Source of the DNA: Rugamonas sp. A1-17 | Lineage (GTDB): Bacteria; Pseudomonadota; Gammaproteobacteria; Burkholderiales; Burkholderiaceae_D | Assembly: GCA_025548565.1 (NCBI GenBank) | Contig: JAJLPB010000003.1 | Span: 555,251 to 619,250, forward strand | DNA: 64,000 bases | Direction of reading: 5' to 3' | Shown: piece by piece, positions 38,499 to 48,082 of the stretch | How positions within the stretch are numbered: the first letter of the stretch is position 1 | Layout of the letters: every line of letters begins with the position of its first letter | Notes under the pieces: model-generated | The model's input: the letters and a program-made list of their open reading frames with translations, nothing else | The model's database searches: none | Told to the model about the DNA's origin: nothing | Translations under genes and position numbers: made by a program

Positions 38499-39145
38499 TG
38501 ATCAAAATTAACCTGCTGCCGCACCGCGAGGAAAAGCGCAAGCAAAAGAAGGCCGCCTTTTACGCGCTGCTGGCGCTGGGCGGCATTGCCGGCGTCGGTG
38601 TGGTGCTGCTGGTGGGCGGCTACAACGCCCGCGAAATCTCCATTCAGAACGAACGCAACCAGGTGATCAAGACCGCCATCTCCGGCCTCGACAAGAAGAT
38701 CGCCGAGATCGCCACGCTGAAGCAGGAGATCGAGGCGCTCAAGGCGCGCCAGCAGGCGGTGGAGGATTTGCAGGGCGACCGCAACCAGCCGGTCTACCTG
38801 CTGGATGAACTGGTCAAGCAGATCCCGGCCGGCGTTTACCTGAAAGGCTTCAAGCAGGAGGGCCAGAAGGTGGCCATCGGCGGCTACGCGCAGTCGCAGG
38901 AGCGGGTGTCCGAATTGCTGGGCAACCTGGCCGGCGTGTCGCCGTGGCTGGAGCGGCCTGAGCTGATCGAGGTGAAGTCCACCGGCCTGGGCCAGGGCAA
39001 GACCGCCAAGAAGGTGGTGGAGTTCAACCTGTCGGTCAACATCAAGCGTCCGCGCGACAAGGATGCGGCCGCCACCGGCGCCAAGGGCAAGGGCGGCGCC
39101 CCGGCCAACGGCCAGCCAGCTGCCAAGAACCAGGAGCGCGGATAA
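38498..39145 (+). CDS. pilN: Type IV pilus alignment-complex protein PilN
   Basis: An inner-membrane protein of 215 residues. It begins with the conserved PilM-binding sequence MIKINLLPHREEKRK, then one membrane span (about 22-45), a coiled coil (about 48-90) and a ferredoxin-like periplasmic domain. The C-terminus carries an extra Lys/Ala/Gly-rich tail (about 185-215) not found in shorter homologues. PilN pairs with PilO to link the cytoplasmic motor platform to the secretin. The start overlaps the pilM stop; pilO begins 1 bp after the stop. Confidence 0.96.
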   Translation: MIKINLLPHREEKRKQKKAAFYALLALGGIAGVGVVLLVGGYNAREISIQNERNQVIKTAISGLDKKIAEIATLKQEIEALKARQQAVEDLQGDRNQPVYLLDELVKQIPAGVYLKGFKQEGQKVAIGGYAQSQERVSELLGNLAGVSPWLERPELIEVKSTGLGQGKTAKKVVEFNLSVNIKRPRDKDAAATGAKGKGGAPANGQPAAKNQERG

Positions 39146-39146
39146 C

Positions 39147-39815
39147 ATGGCCAAGCTCGATCTGAACGCGCTCGGCGCGCAATTCACCGACCAGTTCCGC
39201 AATCTCGGCGGCCGCCATCCGGGCCAGTGGCCGCTGGCGCCGCGCGTGCTGTGCAGCGTGGGCGTGATGGCGGCGGTGGTGGCGGCCGGCTACTTCGGCT
39301 ACTGGAGCTCGCAGTTCGAGGAGCAGGACGCCGGCGCCCAGACCGAACTCAAGCTGCGCGACGAATACAAGTTCAAGACCTCGCAGGCGGTCAACCTGGA
39401 GGCGCTGCGCGCACAGAAGGCGCAGGTGGACCAGTATGTGGAGCGCCTGCAGAAGCAGCTGCCGAGCAAGGCCGAGATGGACGCGTTGCTCAAGGACATC
39501 GGCCGCGCCGGCACCGGCAGCGGCCTGCAGTTCGAGTCGTTCAAGCCGGCCCAGGTGGTGGTCAAGGACTACTACGCCGAGCTGCCGATCGACATCCGCG
39601 TCACCGGCAGCTACCACGACATCGGCGCCTTCGCCGGCAACATGGCCAACCTGTCGCGCATCGTCACGCTCAACAACATGAGCCTGAACGCCGGCAAGGA
39701 CGGCGTGCTGACCCTGGATGCGGTGGTCAAGACCTTCCGCTACCTGGATCCGGAGGAGGTCAGCGCCCAGCGCAAGGCCGCCGCCGACAAGAAAAAGGCG
39801 GCGAAAAAATCATGA
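39147..39815 (+). CDS. pilO: Type IV pilus alignment-complex protein PilO
   Basis: PilO (222 residues) is the structural partner of PilN. A short cytoplasmic N-terminus includes FRNLGGRHPGQWPLAPR; one membrane span follows at about 31-50, then a coiled coil (about 60-110) and a periplasmic ferredoxin-like domain with the conserved YYAELPIDIRVTGSYHDIG stretch (about 145-163). The C-terminal tail is Lys/Ala-rich. The stop overlaps the pilP start by 4 bp (ATGA). Order and overlap leave little doubt about function. Confidence 0.96.
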   Translation: MAKLDLNALGAQFTDQFRNLGGRHPGQWPLAPRVLCSVGVMAAVVAAGYFGYWSSQFEEQDAGAQTELKLRDEYKFKTSQAVNLEALRAQKAQVDQYVERLQKQLPSKAEMDALLKDIGRAGTGSGLQFESFKPAQVVVKDYYAELPIDIRVTGSYHDIGAFAGNMANLSRIVTLNNMSLNAGKDGVLTLDAVVKTFRYLDPEEVSAQRKAAADKKKAAKKS

Positions 39816-40369
39816 GCACCCCAATCATGAGGACCCTGATCCCGGCGATGCTGCTGGCCCCGTTGCTGCTGCTGTCCGGCTGCGGCGACAGCGATGTGCA
39901 GGAAGTGCGCGCGTGGATGAAGCAGGTCGACGCCCAGGCCAAGGTGGCGGTGCCGCCGCTGGCCGAGCCCAAGACCTTCATCCCCTTCGCCTACGCCCAG
40001 GCCGACGCCATCGATCCCTTCAATCCCAACAAGCTGCTCGCCGAGCTGGCCAAGGCCTCGGCCAGGGGCGCCAACGGCGTCCGGCCGGACCTGGACCGGC
40101 GCAAGGAATTGCTGGAGAGCTTCCCGCTCGACACCGTCAAGATGGTCGGCACCGTGCAGCAGAAGGGCGTGCTGTACGCGCTGCTGCAGGTGGACCGCGG
40201 CCTGTACCACGTGGTGGCGGGCCAGCACGTGGGCCAGAACTTCGGCCTGATCACCGCCATCACCGACGACAGCGTCAGCGTCAAGGAAATCGTACAGGAT
40301 GCGGGCGGCGACTGGGTCGAACGCATGTCCAAGTTGGAACTGCAGGAAAGCAAGGAGAACACCAAATGA
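39812..40369 (+). CDS. pilP: Type IV pilus lipoprotein PilP
   Basis: PilP is an inner-membrane lipoprotein (185 residues) that connects PilNO to the secretin PilQ. The lipobox is LLLSGC (lipidated C24). A flexible segment follows, then the conserved beta-domain beginning near FPLDTVKMVGTV (about 105) and containing VDRGLYHVVAGQHVGQN. The start overlaps the pilO stop and the stop overlaps the pilQ start, both by 4 bp. The hinge sequence AYAQADAIDPFNPNKL is typical of the family. Confidence 0.96.
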   Translation: MSTPIMRTLIPAMLLAPLLLLSGCGDSDVQEVRAWMKQVDAQAKVAVPPLAEPKTFIPFAYAQADAIDPFNPNKLLAELAKASARGANGVRPDLDRRKELLESFPLDTVKMVGTVQQKGVLYALLQVDRGLYHVVAGQHVGQNFGLITAITDDSVSVKEIVQDAGGDWVERMSKLELQESKENTK

Positions 40370-42576
40370 CCGCTCACATCACGCCCCGGCGCGCCCTGGC
40401 CGTCGCCAGCTGGATGCCGGTGCTCGCTTTTGCCTTCGCCATGCAACTGCCCGCCGCCGTCCGCGCCCAGAACGCGCCGGAAGCGGCCGCGCCCGCGCCC
40501 GCCGCCAACGCCATCGAGACCATCACCGCCAACCAGCAGGGCTCGAACGTGATCGTCAAGATCGCGCTGAAGAATCCGCCGGCCAAACTGCCGATCGGCT
40601 TCGCCATCACCAACCCGCCGCGCATCGCGCTGGACTTCGGCGCCACCGCCAACGCCACCGGCAAGACCGTGCAGGACCTGAACCTGGGCGATCTGCGCGG
40701 CGTGAACGTGGTGCAGGCCGGCGAACGCTCGCGCCTGGTGTTCAACCTGAAGCGCAGCCTGAACTACGCCACCGCCATCGACGGCAACGCCGTCATCCTG
40801 ACCATCGACGGTTCCGGCGGCCTGGCCCAGGCGGTCGACGCCAAGGGCTTGCCGGTCGCCGCGAAGGAGGCGCCCGTCCAATTGGCTCCCATTGGTCGCC
40901 AATTGCTGCGCGACATGGACTTCCGCCGCGGCGCCAACGGCGAGGGCAGGGTGGTGGTCGACCTGCCCAACAGCCAGGTGGCGGTGGATGTGCGCCAGAC
41001 CCCGACCGGCGTGGTGGTGGACTTCCTCAAGACCGGCGTGCCGGAAAGCCTGCGCCGCCGGCTCGACGTCAGCGACTTCGGCACCCCGGTGGCGCTGGTC
41101 ACCACCGTGCCGCAGGGCGACAACACGCGCATGACCATCGAGGCGCGCGGCCTGTGGGAGCAGACCGTCTACCAGAGCGACACCCAGCTGGTGATCGACG
41201 TCAAGCCGATCAAGGAGGACCCGAACAAGCTGACCCAGGGCACCCAGGGCTACCGCGGCGAGAAGCTGTCGTTCAACTTCCAGAACGTCGAGGTGCGCGC
41301 GGCGCTGCAGGCGATCGCCGACATCTCCGGCCTGAACATCATCACCAGCGACAGCGTCAGCGGCAACCTGACCCTGCGCCTGAAGGAGGTGCCGTGGGAC
41401 CAGGCGCTGGACGTGGTGCTGCAGGCCAAGGGACTGGACATGCGCAAGAACGGCTCGGTGCTGTGGATCGCGCCCAAGGAGGAACTGCTGACCAAGGAAA
41501 AGCTGGAGCTGGAGCAGCGCGCCCAGATCGCCGACCTTGAACCGTTGAAATCCGAGATCTTCCAGCTGAACTACCAGAAGGCCGACGCCTTCAAGACCGT
41601 GTTCGGGCTGGAGGGCGGCGGCGACAGCAAGAACCGCATCCTGTCCAAGCGCGGCAGCGCCATCATCGAACCGCGCACCAACCAGCTGTTCATCACCGAC
41701 ATCGCCTCCAAGCTGGAGGACGTGCGCAAGCTGATCGCCAAGACCGACATCGCCTCCAAGCAGGTGCTGATCGAGGCCCGCATCGTCGAGGCCAGCGACA
41801 CCTTCACCCGCAACCTCGGCGCCAAGCTGGGCTTTGCCGACCTGCGCACCCAGCGCGGCGGCGACTCCGGCTACCAGCTCGGCACCAGCAACACCCGCGT
41901 GGCGATCGGCGGCAACATCACCGGCGTGGGCGAGGTGACCGGCCAGATCAAGGCCACCGACACCAGCTTCGGCAACAGCCAGTTCATCAACCTGCCGGCC
42001 GGCGCCATCAACGGCGCCCAGGCCGGCAACCTGGCGGTCAGCCTGTTCTCGTCGGCCGCCAACCGCTTCCTCAACCTGGAATTGTCCGCGCTGGAGGCCG
42101 ACGGCACCGGCAAGATCATCTCCAGTCCGCGCGTGATCACGGCCGACAAGGCCATCGCGCTGATCGAGCAGGGCATCGAGCTGCCCTACCAGGTGGCCAC
42201 CAGCAGCGGCGCCACCTCGATCATGTTCCGCAAGGCCAATCTGCGGCTGGAGGTGACGCCGCAGATCACGCCGGACGGCAACGTCGTCATCGACGTCGAC
42301 GTCAACAAGGACAGCGTCGGCCAGGAAACCCGGGCCGGCTTCGCCATCGACACCAAGCACGTCAAGACCCAGGTCATGGTCGAGAACGGCGGCACCGTGG
42401 TGCTGGGCGGGATCTACCAGCAGACCGAGCGCAACACCACCGACAAGGTGCCGGTGCTGGGCGACGTGCCGGTGCTGGGCTATCTGTTCCGCAGCAACAG
42501 CCGTACCAACGACAAGACGGAATTGCTGGTCTTTATCACGCCGAAGATCGTCGCCGACCGGCTGTCGACGCGCTAG
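40366..42576 (+). CDS. pilQ: Type IV pilus secretin PilQ
   Basis: PilQ forms the outer-membrane channel for the pilus fibre. The product has 736 residues with a signal peptide (ends AAVRAQ, near 35). Two AMIN domains bind peptidoglycan (about 45-150 and 165-275). A secretin N-terminal (STN) domain starts near 295 (YRGEKLSFNFQNVEVRAALQ), an N1/KH domain follows, and the secretin core (about 475-735) ends with the conserved VPVLGDVPVLGYLFRS and LLVFITPKIV. The start overlaps the pilP stop. In most relatives aroK follows directly; here an Ig-like lipoprotein gene intervenes. Confidence 0.97.
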   Translation: MTAHITPRRALAVASWMPVLAFAFAMQLPAAVRAQNAPEAAAPAPAANAIETITANQQGSNVIVKIALKNPPAKLPIGFAITNPPRIALDFGATANATGKTVQDLNLGDLRGVNVVQAGERSRLVFNLKRSLNYATAIDGNAVILTIDGSGGLAQAVDAKGLPVAAKEAPVQLAPIGRQLLRDMDFRRGANGEGRVVVDLPNSQVAVDVRQTPTGVVVDFLKTGVPESLRRRLDVSDFGTPVALVTTVPQGDNTRMTIEARGLWEQTVYQSDTQLVIDVKPIKEDPNKLTQGTQGYRGEKLSFNFQNVEVRAALQAIADISGLNIITSDSVSGNLTLRLKEVPWDQALDVVLQAKGLDMRKNGSVLWIAPKEELLTKEKLELEQRAQIADLEPLKSEIFQLNYQKADAFKTVFGLEGGGDSKNRILSKRGSAIIEPRTNQLFITDIASKLEDVRKLIAKTDIASKQVLIEARIVEASDTFTRNLGAKLGFADLRTQRGGDSGYQLGTSNTRVAIGGNITGVGEVTGQIKATDTSFGNSQFINLPAGAINGAQAGNLAVSLFSSAANRFLNLELSALEADGTGKIISSPRVITADKAIALIEQGIELPYQVATSSGATSIMFRKANLRLEVTPQITPDGNVVIDVDVNKDSVGQETRAGFAIDTKHVKTQVMVENGGTVVLGGIYQQTERNTTDKVPVLGDVPVLGYLFRSNSRTNDKTELLVFITPKIVADRLSTR

Positions 42577-42645
42577 GCCCTGTCACCGCAGCATCGCAGC
42601 ACCGCATTGCAGGCTCACTTCACGAACACTATGGGAACTCGCATC

Positions 42646-44832
42646 ATGAAAAAAATCACCGGATGGCTGGCCATGCTGGCGTGCGCCAGTGTCTTGTCCG
42701 CTTGTGGCGGCGGCGGCGGTTCAGCCGGCGCCAACAGCAATGGCGTGGCGCCGTCCAAGGCGGCCAGCGTGGTGCTGACGGCCAGCGCGACCACCATCGC
42801 CTCGTCCGGCCTGGACGGCACCGAGGTGACCCTGACTGCCATCGTGCGCGACGCCGGCGGCAACGCGCTGCCCAATGAGACGGTCAACTTCACGGCCAGC
42901 TCCGGCACCGTCAGCAGCACCAACCGCGTGACCAATGCCTCCGGCCAGGTGGTCGAGAAGCTCAGCGTGAAGGGCGACGCCACGCCGCGCACCATCACCA
43001 TCAGCGCCAGCGCCGCCAACGGCGCGGTCAAGTCGAGCGAATTGTCGGTGGCGGTGGTGACCGCCGTGCCGAGCCTGACGCTGACCACGTCCTCCGGCAC
43101 GCTGGCCTCGGTCGGCACGGCCGGCAACGAGGTTGACGTCGTTGCCCTGGTGCGCGACTCCAACAACAGCGTGATGGCCGGCGTGACGGTCGACCTCAAG
43201 GCCGACTCCGGCAGCCTGTCGCTGACCAACCGCGTCTCCAACGCCCAGGGCATCGTGACCGAGAAGCTCGGCACCGGCGGCGACCCGACCTCGCGCGCGA
43301 TCAAGATCACGGCCACGGTGCCGGGCGCGACGCCGGTGACCGCGGTCGTCAACGTGGCCGGCAACAAGCTGACCATCAACGCCCAGCCGACCATCAACGT
43401 CGGCGCCAGCGCCGACGTCACGGTCAAGCTGGTCGATTCGGCCGGCAACGGCCTGAGCGGCAAGGCGGTGACCTACAGCTCCAACGCCAATGCGCTGACC
43501 GTCAAGGGCGGCGGCGCGGCCGTGACCAATTCCGCCGGCCAGCTGGTGCTGACCTATGCCGCCAGCGGCGGCACCGCCGACGTCATCACCGTCAAGGCGG
43601 CGGGCGAATCGAACTCGGTGGCCATCGCGATCAACTCGTCGAGCTTCGCGGTCAAGGTGCTGGACGCGGGCGGCAACCCCGAGACCACGGCCTTCATCGG
43701 CGGCTGCCAGCAGGTGGCGGTCACCGGCGGCCCGGCCGGCAGCGTCACCATCAGCAGCTCGCGCGGCGTGGTGTACAGCGATCCGGCCTGCACCACGGTG
43801 CTGAGCACGACGCTGCCGCTGGTCGGCGGCGCGGCCAACGCCTACGTCAACGCGACCGGCCCCGGCGTGGCCACCATCACCGCCGCGGCCACCGGCGGCC
43901 TGACCACCCAGAACGACCTGGAGTTCGTGGCGCCGCTGACCAATACCGCCACCGTCACGATACAGGCCGACCCCGCGGTCATCGGCATCAACAGTGCCGG
44001 CAGCAGCAGCCAGCAATCGACGCTGCGCGCGGTGGTGCGCGACGGCACGGCGCAGAACAATGTGGTCAAGGGCGCGACCGTGGCCTTCTCGATCCAGTCC
44101 GATGCAAGCGCCGGCACGCTGACCCAGCCTGCCGTGGTGATCACCGGCGTCGATGGCGCGGCCACGGTCAGCTTCATCGCCGGCCCGAATCAATCGGGGC
44201 TGGACGGCGTGAAGATCCAGGCCAAGATCATCGGCGGCTCCGGCGCCAGCGCGGTCGCCAGCCTGACGGTGGCGCAGAAATCGCTGTTCATCAGCGCCGG
44301 TACCGGCAGCACCGTGGGGCAGAGCGGCACGGCGGCCTACCAGCTGGACTACGTGGTGCTGGTGACCGATGCGGCCGGCAACGCCGTCTCGGGCGTCAAG
44401 CTGACCGCCTCGGTGCTGCCGGTCACCTACTTCAAGGGCTTCATGAAGTACACGCTGCCGCTCGGCCCGTGGGAGCCGGTGCAGCACGTCGGCTGCGCCA
44501 ACGAGGACATCAACCGCGACGGTATCCTCAACCCGGGCGAGGACTCGAACGGCAACGGCGTGCTCGATCCGGGCATCCCGGTGACCGTCACCACCAACGT
44601 CACCACCGACGCCAAGGGCCAGGCCATCGTCTCGCTGGTGTACCCGCGCGACCGCGCCAACTGGCTGGATGTGAACCTGACCGTGCGCGGGCAGGCAAAT
44701 GGTAGTGAGTCGAGCTACACAGGTCTGGTACACTTGCCGGGTTTGGGCGTCGATTACGCGACCCAGGCAATCCAGCCTCCGGGCGTATCCAGCCCTTACG
44801 GGATATCAACCTTATGTAGTAACCCGAATTAA
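42646..44832 (+). CDS. Bacterial Ig-like (Big_1 type) domain lipoprotein
   Basis: A surface or periplasmic lipoprotein of 728 residues. The signal ends in LSAC (lipidated C20), followed by a Gly run (GGGGG). At least four Ig-like repeats resemble Big_1 domains of intimin/invasin, with the recurring pattern VTLTAIVRDAGGNALPNETV / VDVVALVRDSNNSVMAGVTV / VTYSSNANALTVKGGG. A C-terminal part contains an acidic segment (NEDINRDGILNPGEDSNGNG) that looks like a calcium-binding dockerin/EF-type loop. The frame is open from 42607, but the ATG at 42646 begins the signal peptide. It lies 69 bp after pilQ and 12 bp before aroKB, inside an otherwise conserved gene order. The role is unknown; adhesion or a pilus-related function is a guess. 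Confidence 0.82.
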   Translation: MKKITGWLAMLACASVLSACGGGGGSAGANSNGVAPSKAASVVLTASATTIASSGLDGTEVTLTAIVRDAGGNALPNETVNFTASSGTVSSTNRVTNASGQVVEKLSVKGDATPRTITISASAANGAVKSSELSVAVVTAVPSLTLTTSSGTLASVGTAGNEVDVVALVRDSNNSVMAGVTVDLKADSGSLSLTNRVSNAQGIVTEKLGTGGDPTSRAIKITATVPGATPVTAVVNVAGNKLTINAQPTINVGASADVTVKLVDSAGNGLSGKAVTYSSNANALTVKGGGAAVTNSAGQLVLTYAASGGTADVITVKAAGESNSVAIAINSSSFAVKVLDAGGNPETTAFIGGCQQVAVTGGPAGSVTISSSRGVVYSDPACTTVLSTTLPLVGGAANAYVNATGPGVATITAAATGGLTTQNDLEFVAPLTNTATVTIQADPAVIGINSAGSSSQQSTLRAVVRDGTAQNNVVKGATVAFSIQSDASAGTLTQPAVVITGVDGAATVSFIAGPNQSGLDGVKIQAKIIGGSGASAVASLTVAQKSLFISAGTGSTVGQSGTAAYQLDYVVLVTDAAGNAVSGVKLTASVLPVTYFKGFMKYTLPLGPWEPVQHVGCANEDINRDGILNPGEDSNGNGVLDPGIPVTVTTNVTTDAKGQAIVSLVYPRDRANWLDVNLTVRGQANGSESSYTGLVHLPGLGVDYATQAIQPPGVSSPYGISTLCSNPN

Positions 44833-44844
44833 CTCGGACTGTTC

Positions 44845-46488
44845 ATGCCTAATGTGTTTCTAGTCGGCCTGATGGGGGCGGGAAAAACCACCATCGGCCG
44901 CATCCTGGCCCGCAAGCTGGGTTTGCGTTTCATAGACTCCGACCACGAGATCGAGGCCCGCACCGGCGCCTCGATCCCGTGGATCTTCGAAATCGAAGGC
45001 GAGCAGAGCTTCCGCCGGCGGGAGGCCGACGTCATCCGCGAGCTGACCGCCCAGCAGGAGCTGGTGCTGGCCACCGGCGGCGGCGCCATCCTGAACGCCG
45101 ACAGCCGCGCCTACCTGAAGTCGCGCGGCACCGTGATCTACCTGCGCGCCACCGTCAACAGCATCCTGCAGCGCACCGCGCACGACAAGAACCGGCCGCT
45201 GCTGCAGACCGCCGATCCCCGCAAAAAACTCGAGGAATTGATGGCGGTGCGCGATCCCCTGTACATGGAAATTGCCGATATCGTCATCGATACCGGGCGA
45301 CCTAACGTACAATCGATGGTTCAATCCATCCTGACCCAGCTGGAGACCCGGGCCTGCGAGGCCTCGCCCAACTGCGTCACACAAGCCGAACCAACGATGA
45401 ACGAACAATCCACCATCCTGTTAAACGTCGAGCTGGGCGAGCGCAGCTATCCCATCTCGATCGGCCCGGCGCTGCTGCAAGACAGCGCGCTGCTGGCGCG
45501 TCACGTCCACGGCGACAAGGTCGCCATCGTCACCAACACCACCATCGCGCCACTGTACCTGGAGCGCGTCGAGGCCGGCCTGCGCCAGGCCGGCAAGCAG
45601 GTCACGTCGATCGTGCTGCCGGACGGCGAGGAATATAAGAACTGGTCCAGCCTGATGCAAATCTTCGACGCGCTGCTGGCCGCCAAGGCCGACCGCAAGA
45701 CCACGCTGATCGCGCTGGGCGGCGGCGTCATCGGCGACCTGACCGGCTACGCGGCCGCCAGCTACATGCGCGGCGTTGACTTCATCCAGGTGCCGACCAC
45801 CTTGCTGTCGCAGGTCGATTCCTCGGTGGGCGGCAAGACCGGCATCAACCACCCTCTGGGCAAGAACATGATCGGCGCCTTCCACCAGCCGCGCGCGGTG
45901 ATCGCCGACACGGCCACGCTGGAAACCCTGCCGGCGCGCGAGTTGTCGGCCGGCCTGGCCGAGGTGATCAAGCACGGCGCCATCATCGACGCCGCCTTCT
46001 TCGACTGGATCGAGGCCAACATCGGCAAGCTGATGGCGCGCGACAAGGGCGCGCTGGCCTACGCCATCGCCCGCTCGTGCGAGATCAAGGCCGACGTGGT
46101 GCGCCAGGACGAACGCGAGGGCGGCCTGCGCGCCATCCTGAATTTCGGCCACACCTTCGGCCACGCCATCGAGAACGGCCTGGGCTACGGCGAGTGGCTG
46201 CACGGCGAGGCCGTCGGCTGCGGCATGGTGATGGCGGCCGACCTGTCGCACCGCATGGGCCTGGTCGACGAGGCCACGGTGGCGCGCATGCGCGCACTGG
46301 TGGCGGCGGCCGGCCTGCCGGTCAAGGCTCCCGACCTGGGCGTGGCGCGCTGGCTGGAGCTGATGGAAGTCGACAAGAAGAACGAGGGCGGCGCCATCAA
46401 GTTCATCCTGATCAAGCCGCTGGGCGCACCGAGCATCACCAACGCGCCGCAGGAGTTGCTGCTGGCCACGCTGGCCGCCTGCGTTTAA
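44845..46488 (+). CDS. aroKB: Bifunctional shikimate kinase / 3-dehydroquinate synthase AroKB
   Basis: One 547-residue chain carries two enzymes of the shikimate pathway. Residues 1-175 are AroK: P-loop GLMGAGKTT (8-16), DSDHEIE (31-37), GGGA (78-81), the lid Arg in NRPLL and RDPLY. From M185 (base 45397) the chain is AroB: NAD site [16 protein letters not shown], metal ligands in [20 protein letters not shown] and HGEAVGCGM. No stop codon or frameshift separates them, and no ribosome site precedes the internal ATG, so this is a genuine fusion. In most bacteria aroK and aroB are adjacent separate genes. AroB acts in step 2 and AroK in step 5 of the pathway, so the fusion does not join consecutive reactions. 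Confidence 0.93.
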   Translation: MPNVFLVGLMGAGKTTIGRILARKLGLRFIDSDHEIEARTGASIPWIFEIEGEQSFRRREADVIRELTAQQELVLATGGGAILNADSRAYLKSRGTVIYLRATVNSILQRTAHDKNRPLLQTADPRKKLEELMAVRDPLYMEIADIVIDTGRPNVQSMVQSILTQLETRACEASPNCVTQAEPTMNEQSTILLNVELGERSYPISIGPALLQDSALLARHVHGDKVAIVTNTTIAPLYLERVEAGLRQAGKQVTSIVLPDGEEYKNWSSLMQIFDALLAAKADRKTTLIALGGGVIGDLTGYAAASYMRGVDFIQVPTTLLSQVDSSVGGKTGINHPLGKNMIGAFHQPRAVIADTATLETLPARELSAGLAEVIKHGAIIDAAFFDWIEANIGKLMARDKGALAYAIARSCEIKADVVRQDEREGGLRAILNFGHTFGHAIENGLGYGEWLHGEAVGCGMVMAADLSHRMGLVDEATVARMRALVAAAGLPVKAPDLGVARWLELMEVDKKNEGGAIKFILIKPLGAPSITNAPQELLLATLAACV

Positions 46489-46500
46489 GCGGAGGCCGCC

Positions 46501-47637
46501 ATGCTGCCCGACGAATTCCTCGCCCCGTACGCGGCCCATTCGGCGGGCGGCGTGGGGCGCCGCTTTGAAGAAACCGCGCACGCCTCGCGCAGCCAGTTCC
46601 AGCGCGACCGCGACCGCATCATCCATTCCTCGGCCTTCCGCCGGCTGGAATACAAGACCCAGGTGTTCCTCAACCACGAGGGCGACCTGTTCCGCACCCG
46701 GCTGACGCACAGCCTGGAGGTGGCGCAGATCGGCCGCTCGCTGGCGCGCAACCTGCGCCTGAACGAGGACCTGGTGGAGGCCATCTCGCTGGCGCACGAC
46801 CTGGGCCACACGCCGTTCGGCCACGTCGGCCAGGATGTGCTCAACGAATGCATGCAGGAGCACGGCGGCTTCGAGCACAACCTGCAGAGCCTGCGCGTGG
46901 TGGACGAACTGGAGGAGCACTACGGCGCCTACAACGGCCTGAACCTGATGTTCGAGACGCGCGAGGGCATCCTCAAGCACTGTTCGCTGAACAATGCGCG
47001 CTTGCTGGGGCCGGTGGCGCAGCGCTTCATCGACCGCACCCAGCCGTCGCTGGAGGCGCAGCTGACCAATCTCGCCGACGAGATCGCTTACAACAGCCAC
47101 GATATCGACGACGGCCTGCGTTCCGGGCTGATCAGCATCGAGCAGCTGGAGCAGGTGGACTTCTTTGCGCGGCTGTGGCGCGATGTGCAGCAGACCTTCC
47201 CCGGCCTGTCGGGACGGCGCGCGATCTACGAGACCTTGCGCCGCCTGATCACGGCGCTGGCCGACGACTTGATCGTCACCTCCAGCGCCTTGCTGGCCGA
47301 CGCCGCGCCCAAGAGCCTGGACGAGGTGCGGGCATCGCCGCCGCTGATCCGTTTTTCCGATCCGATGCGCAAGGACGCGACCGAGCTCAAGCGCTTCCTG
47401 CGCGAGAATCTCTACCGTCACTACAAGGTCAACCGGATGCGGGTGAAGGCCAGCCGCATCGTGCGCGAGTTGTACCACGCCTTCATGGCCGAGCCGGTGC
47501 TGCTGCCGCCGGACTATCAGGAAAAATCGGGCGACGTCGGCAAACAGGCGCGCAAGATCGCCGACTACATCGCCGGCATGACCGACCGCTACGCCATCCG
47601 CGAACACCGCCGCCTGTTCTCGCTCGAGGAGCTTTGA
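46501..47637 (+). CDS. dgt: Deoxyguanosinetriphosphate triphosphohydrolase-like protein
   Basis: An HD-domain hydrolase (378 residues) of the Dgt family, which splits dNTPs into deoxynucleoside and triphosphate. Metal-binding residues are the His in [15 protein letters not shown], the HD pair in [14 protein letters not shown] and the Asp in [19 protein letters not shown]. The N-terminal segment [28 protein letters not shown] is typical of the short, type 2 dGTPases. It lies 12 bp after aroKB, which matches the usual aroK-aroB-dgt order in Burkholderiales. The exact nucleotide preference of such homologues varies. Confidence 0.92.
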   Translation: MLPDEFLAPYAAHSAGGVGRRFEETAHASRSQFQRDRDRIIHSSAFRRLEYKTQVFLNHEGDLFRTRLTHSLEVAQIGRSLARNLRLNEDLVEAISLAHDLGHTPFGHVGQDVLNECMQEHGGFEHNLQSLRVVDELEEHYGAYNGLNLMFETREGILKHCSLNNARLLGPVAQRFIDRTQPSLEAQLTNLADEIAYNSHDIDDGLRSGLISIEQLEQVDFFARLWRDVQQTFPGLSGRRAIYETLRRLITALADDLIVTSSALLADAAPKSLDEVRASPPLIRFSDPMRKDATELKRFLRENLYRHYKVNRMRVKASRIVRELYHAFMAEPVLLPPDYQEKSGDVGKQARKIADYIAGMTDRYAIREHRRLFSLEEL

Positions 47638-47692
47638 GTGGGCTCAATCGTGCGCTCTTGAGCATCAACGGTGTCCGGCGCATGATGCATAG

Positions 47693-48082
47693 ATGGACGA
47701 GCAAATCACACAACTGGATCGGCGGCTGACCTCGGTGGAAAAAGAGGTCGCCGTCCTTGCCGCGGACACGGCCTCCATGCTGCCGCGCTACGCCACCAAG
47801 GAAGATCTTGCCAAGCTGGATGCGCGAGTTGCCATCATCCAGACCAATTACGTGACCAAAGAAGACCTTGCCGCGCTCGACTACAAGCTCAGCGCGCGAA
47901 TTGGCATGGCGGAAACCAAGCTCAGCGGCGACATCGCCGCCCTGGACTGCAAACACAGCGCGGACATAGCCTCCCTGAGGTTGCAGTTGGCCGAACTGGA
48001 ACTGCGCTTGGTGCGGTGGCTGATCGCCACCGTCATTACGACTTCCGGCGTGGTCGTGGCGGCCGTTAAACTCTGGCCCTAA
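47693..48082 (+). CDS. Small coiled-coil membrane protein with TKEDLA repeats
   Basis: Not recognised beyond its architecture. The 129-residue product is mostly heptad-like coiled coil (about 1-105) with two copies of a TKEDLAxLD element (ATKEDLAKLD at about 33-42, VTKEDLAALD at about 53-62). A single C-terminal membrane span follows (about 108-126, WLIATVITTSGVVVAAV). This resembles the DUF1640 group of tail-anchored coiled-coil proteins, which is a weak match made by eye. It overlaps the convergent mutY gene by 4 bp at the stop codons. The two possible cysteines and the short tail give no enzymatic hint. Confidence 0.6.
   Translation: MDEQITQLDRRLTSVEKEVAVLAADTASMLPRYATKEDLAKLDARVAIIQTNYVTKEDLAALDYKLSARIGMAETKLSGDIAALDCKHSADIASLRLQLAELELRLVRWLIATVITTSGVVVAAVKLWP

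Noticed and set aside
45397..46488. AroB as a separate gene starting at the internal ATG
   Set aside because: No ribosome-binding site precedes 45397 and the frame runs on unbroken from aroK, so a fusion is the better reading.
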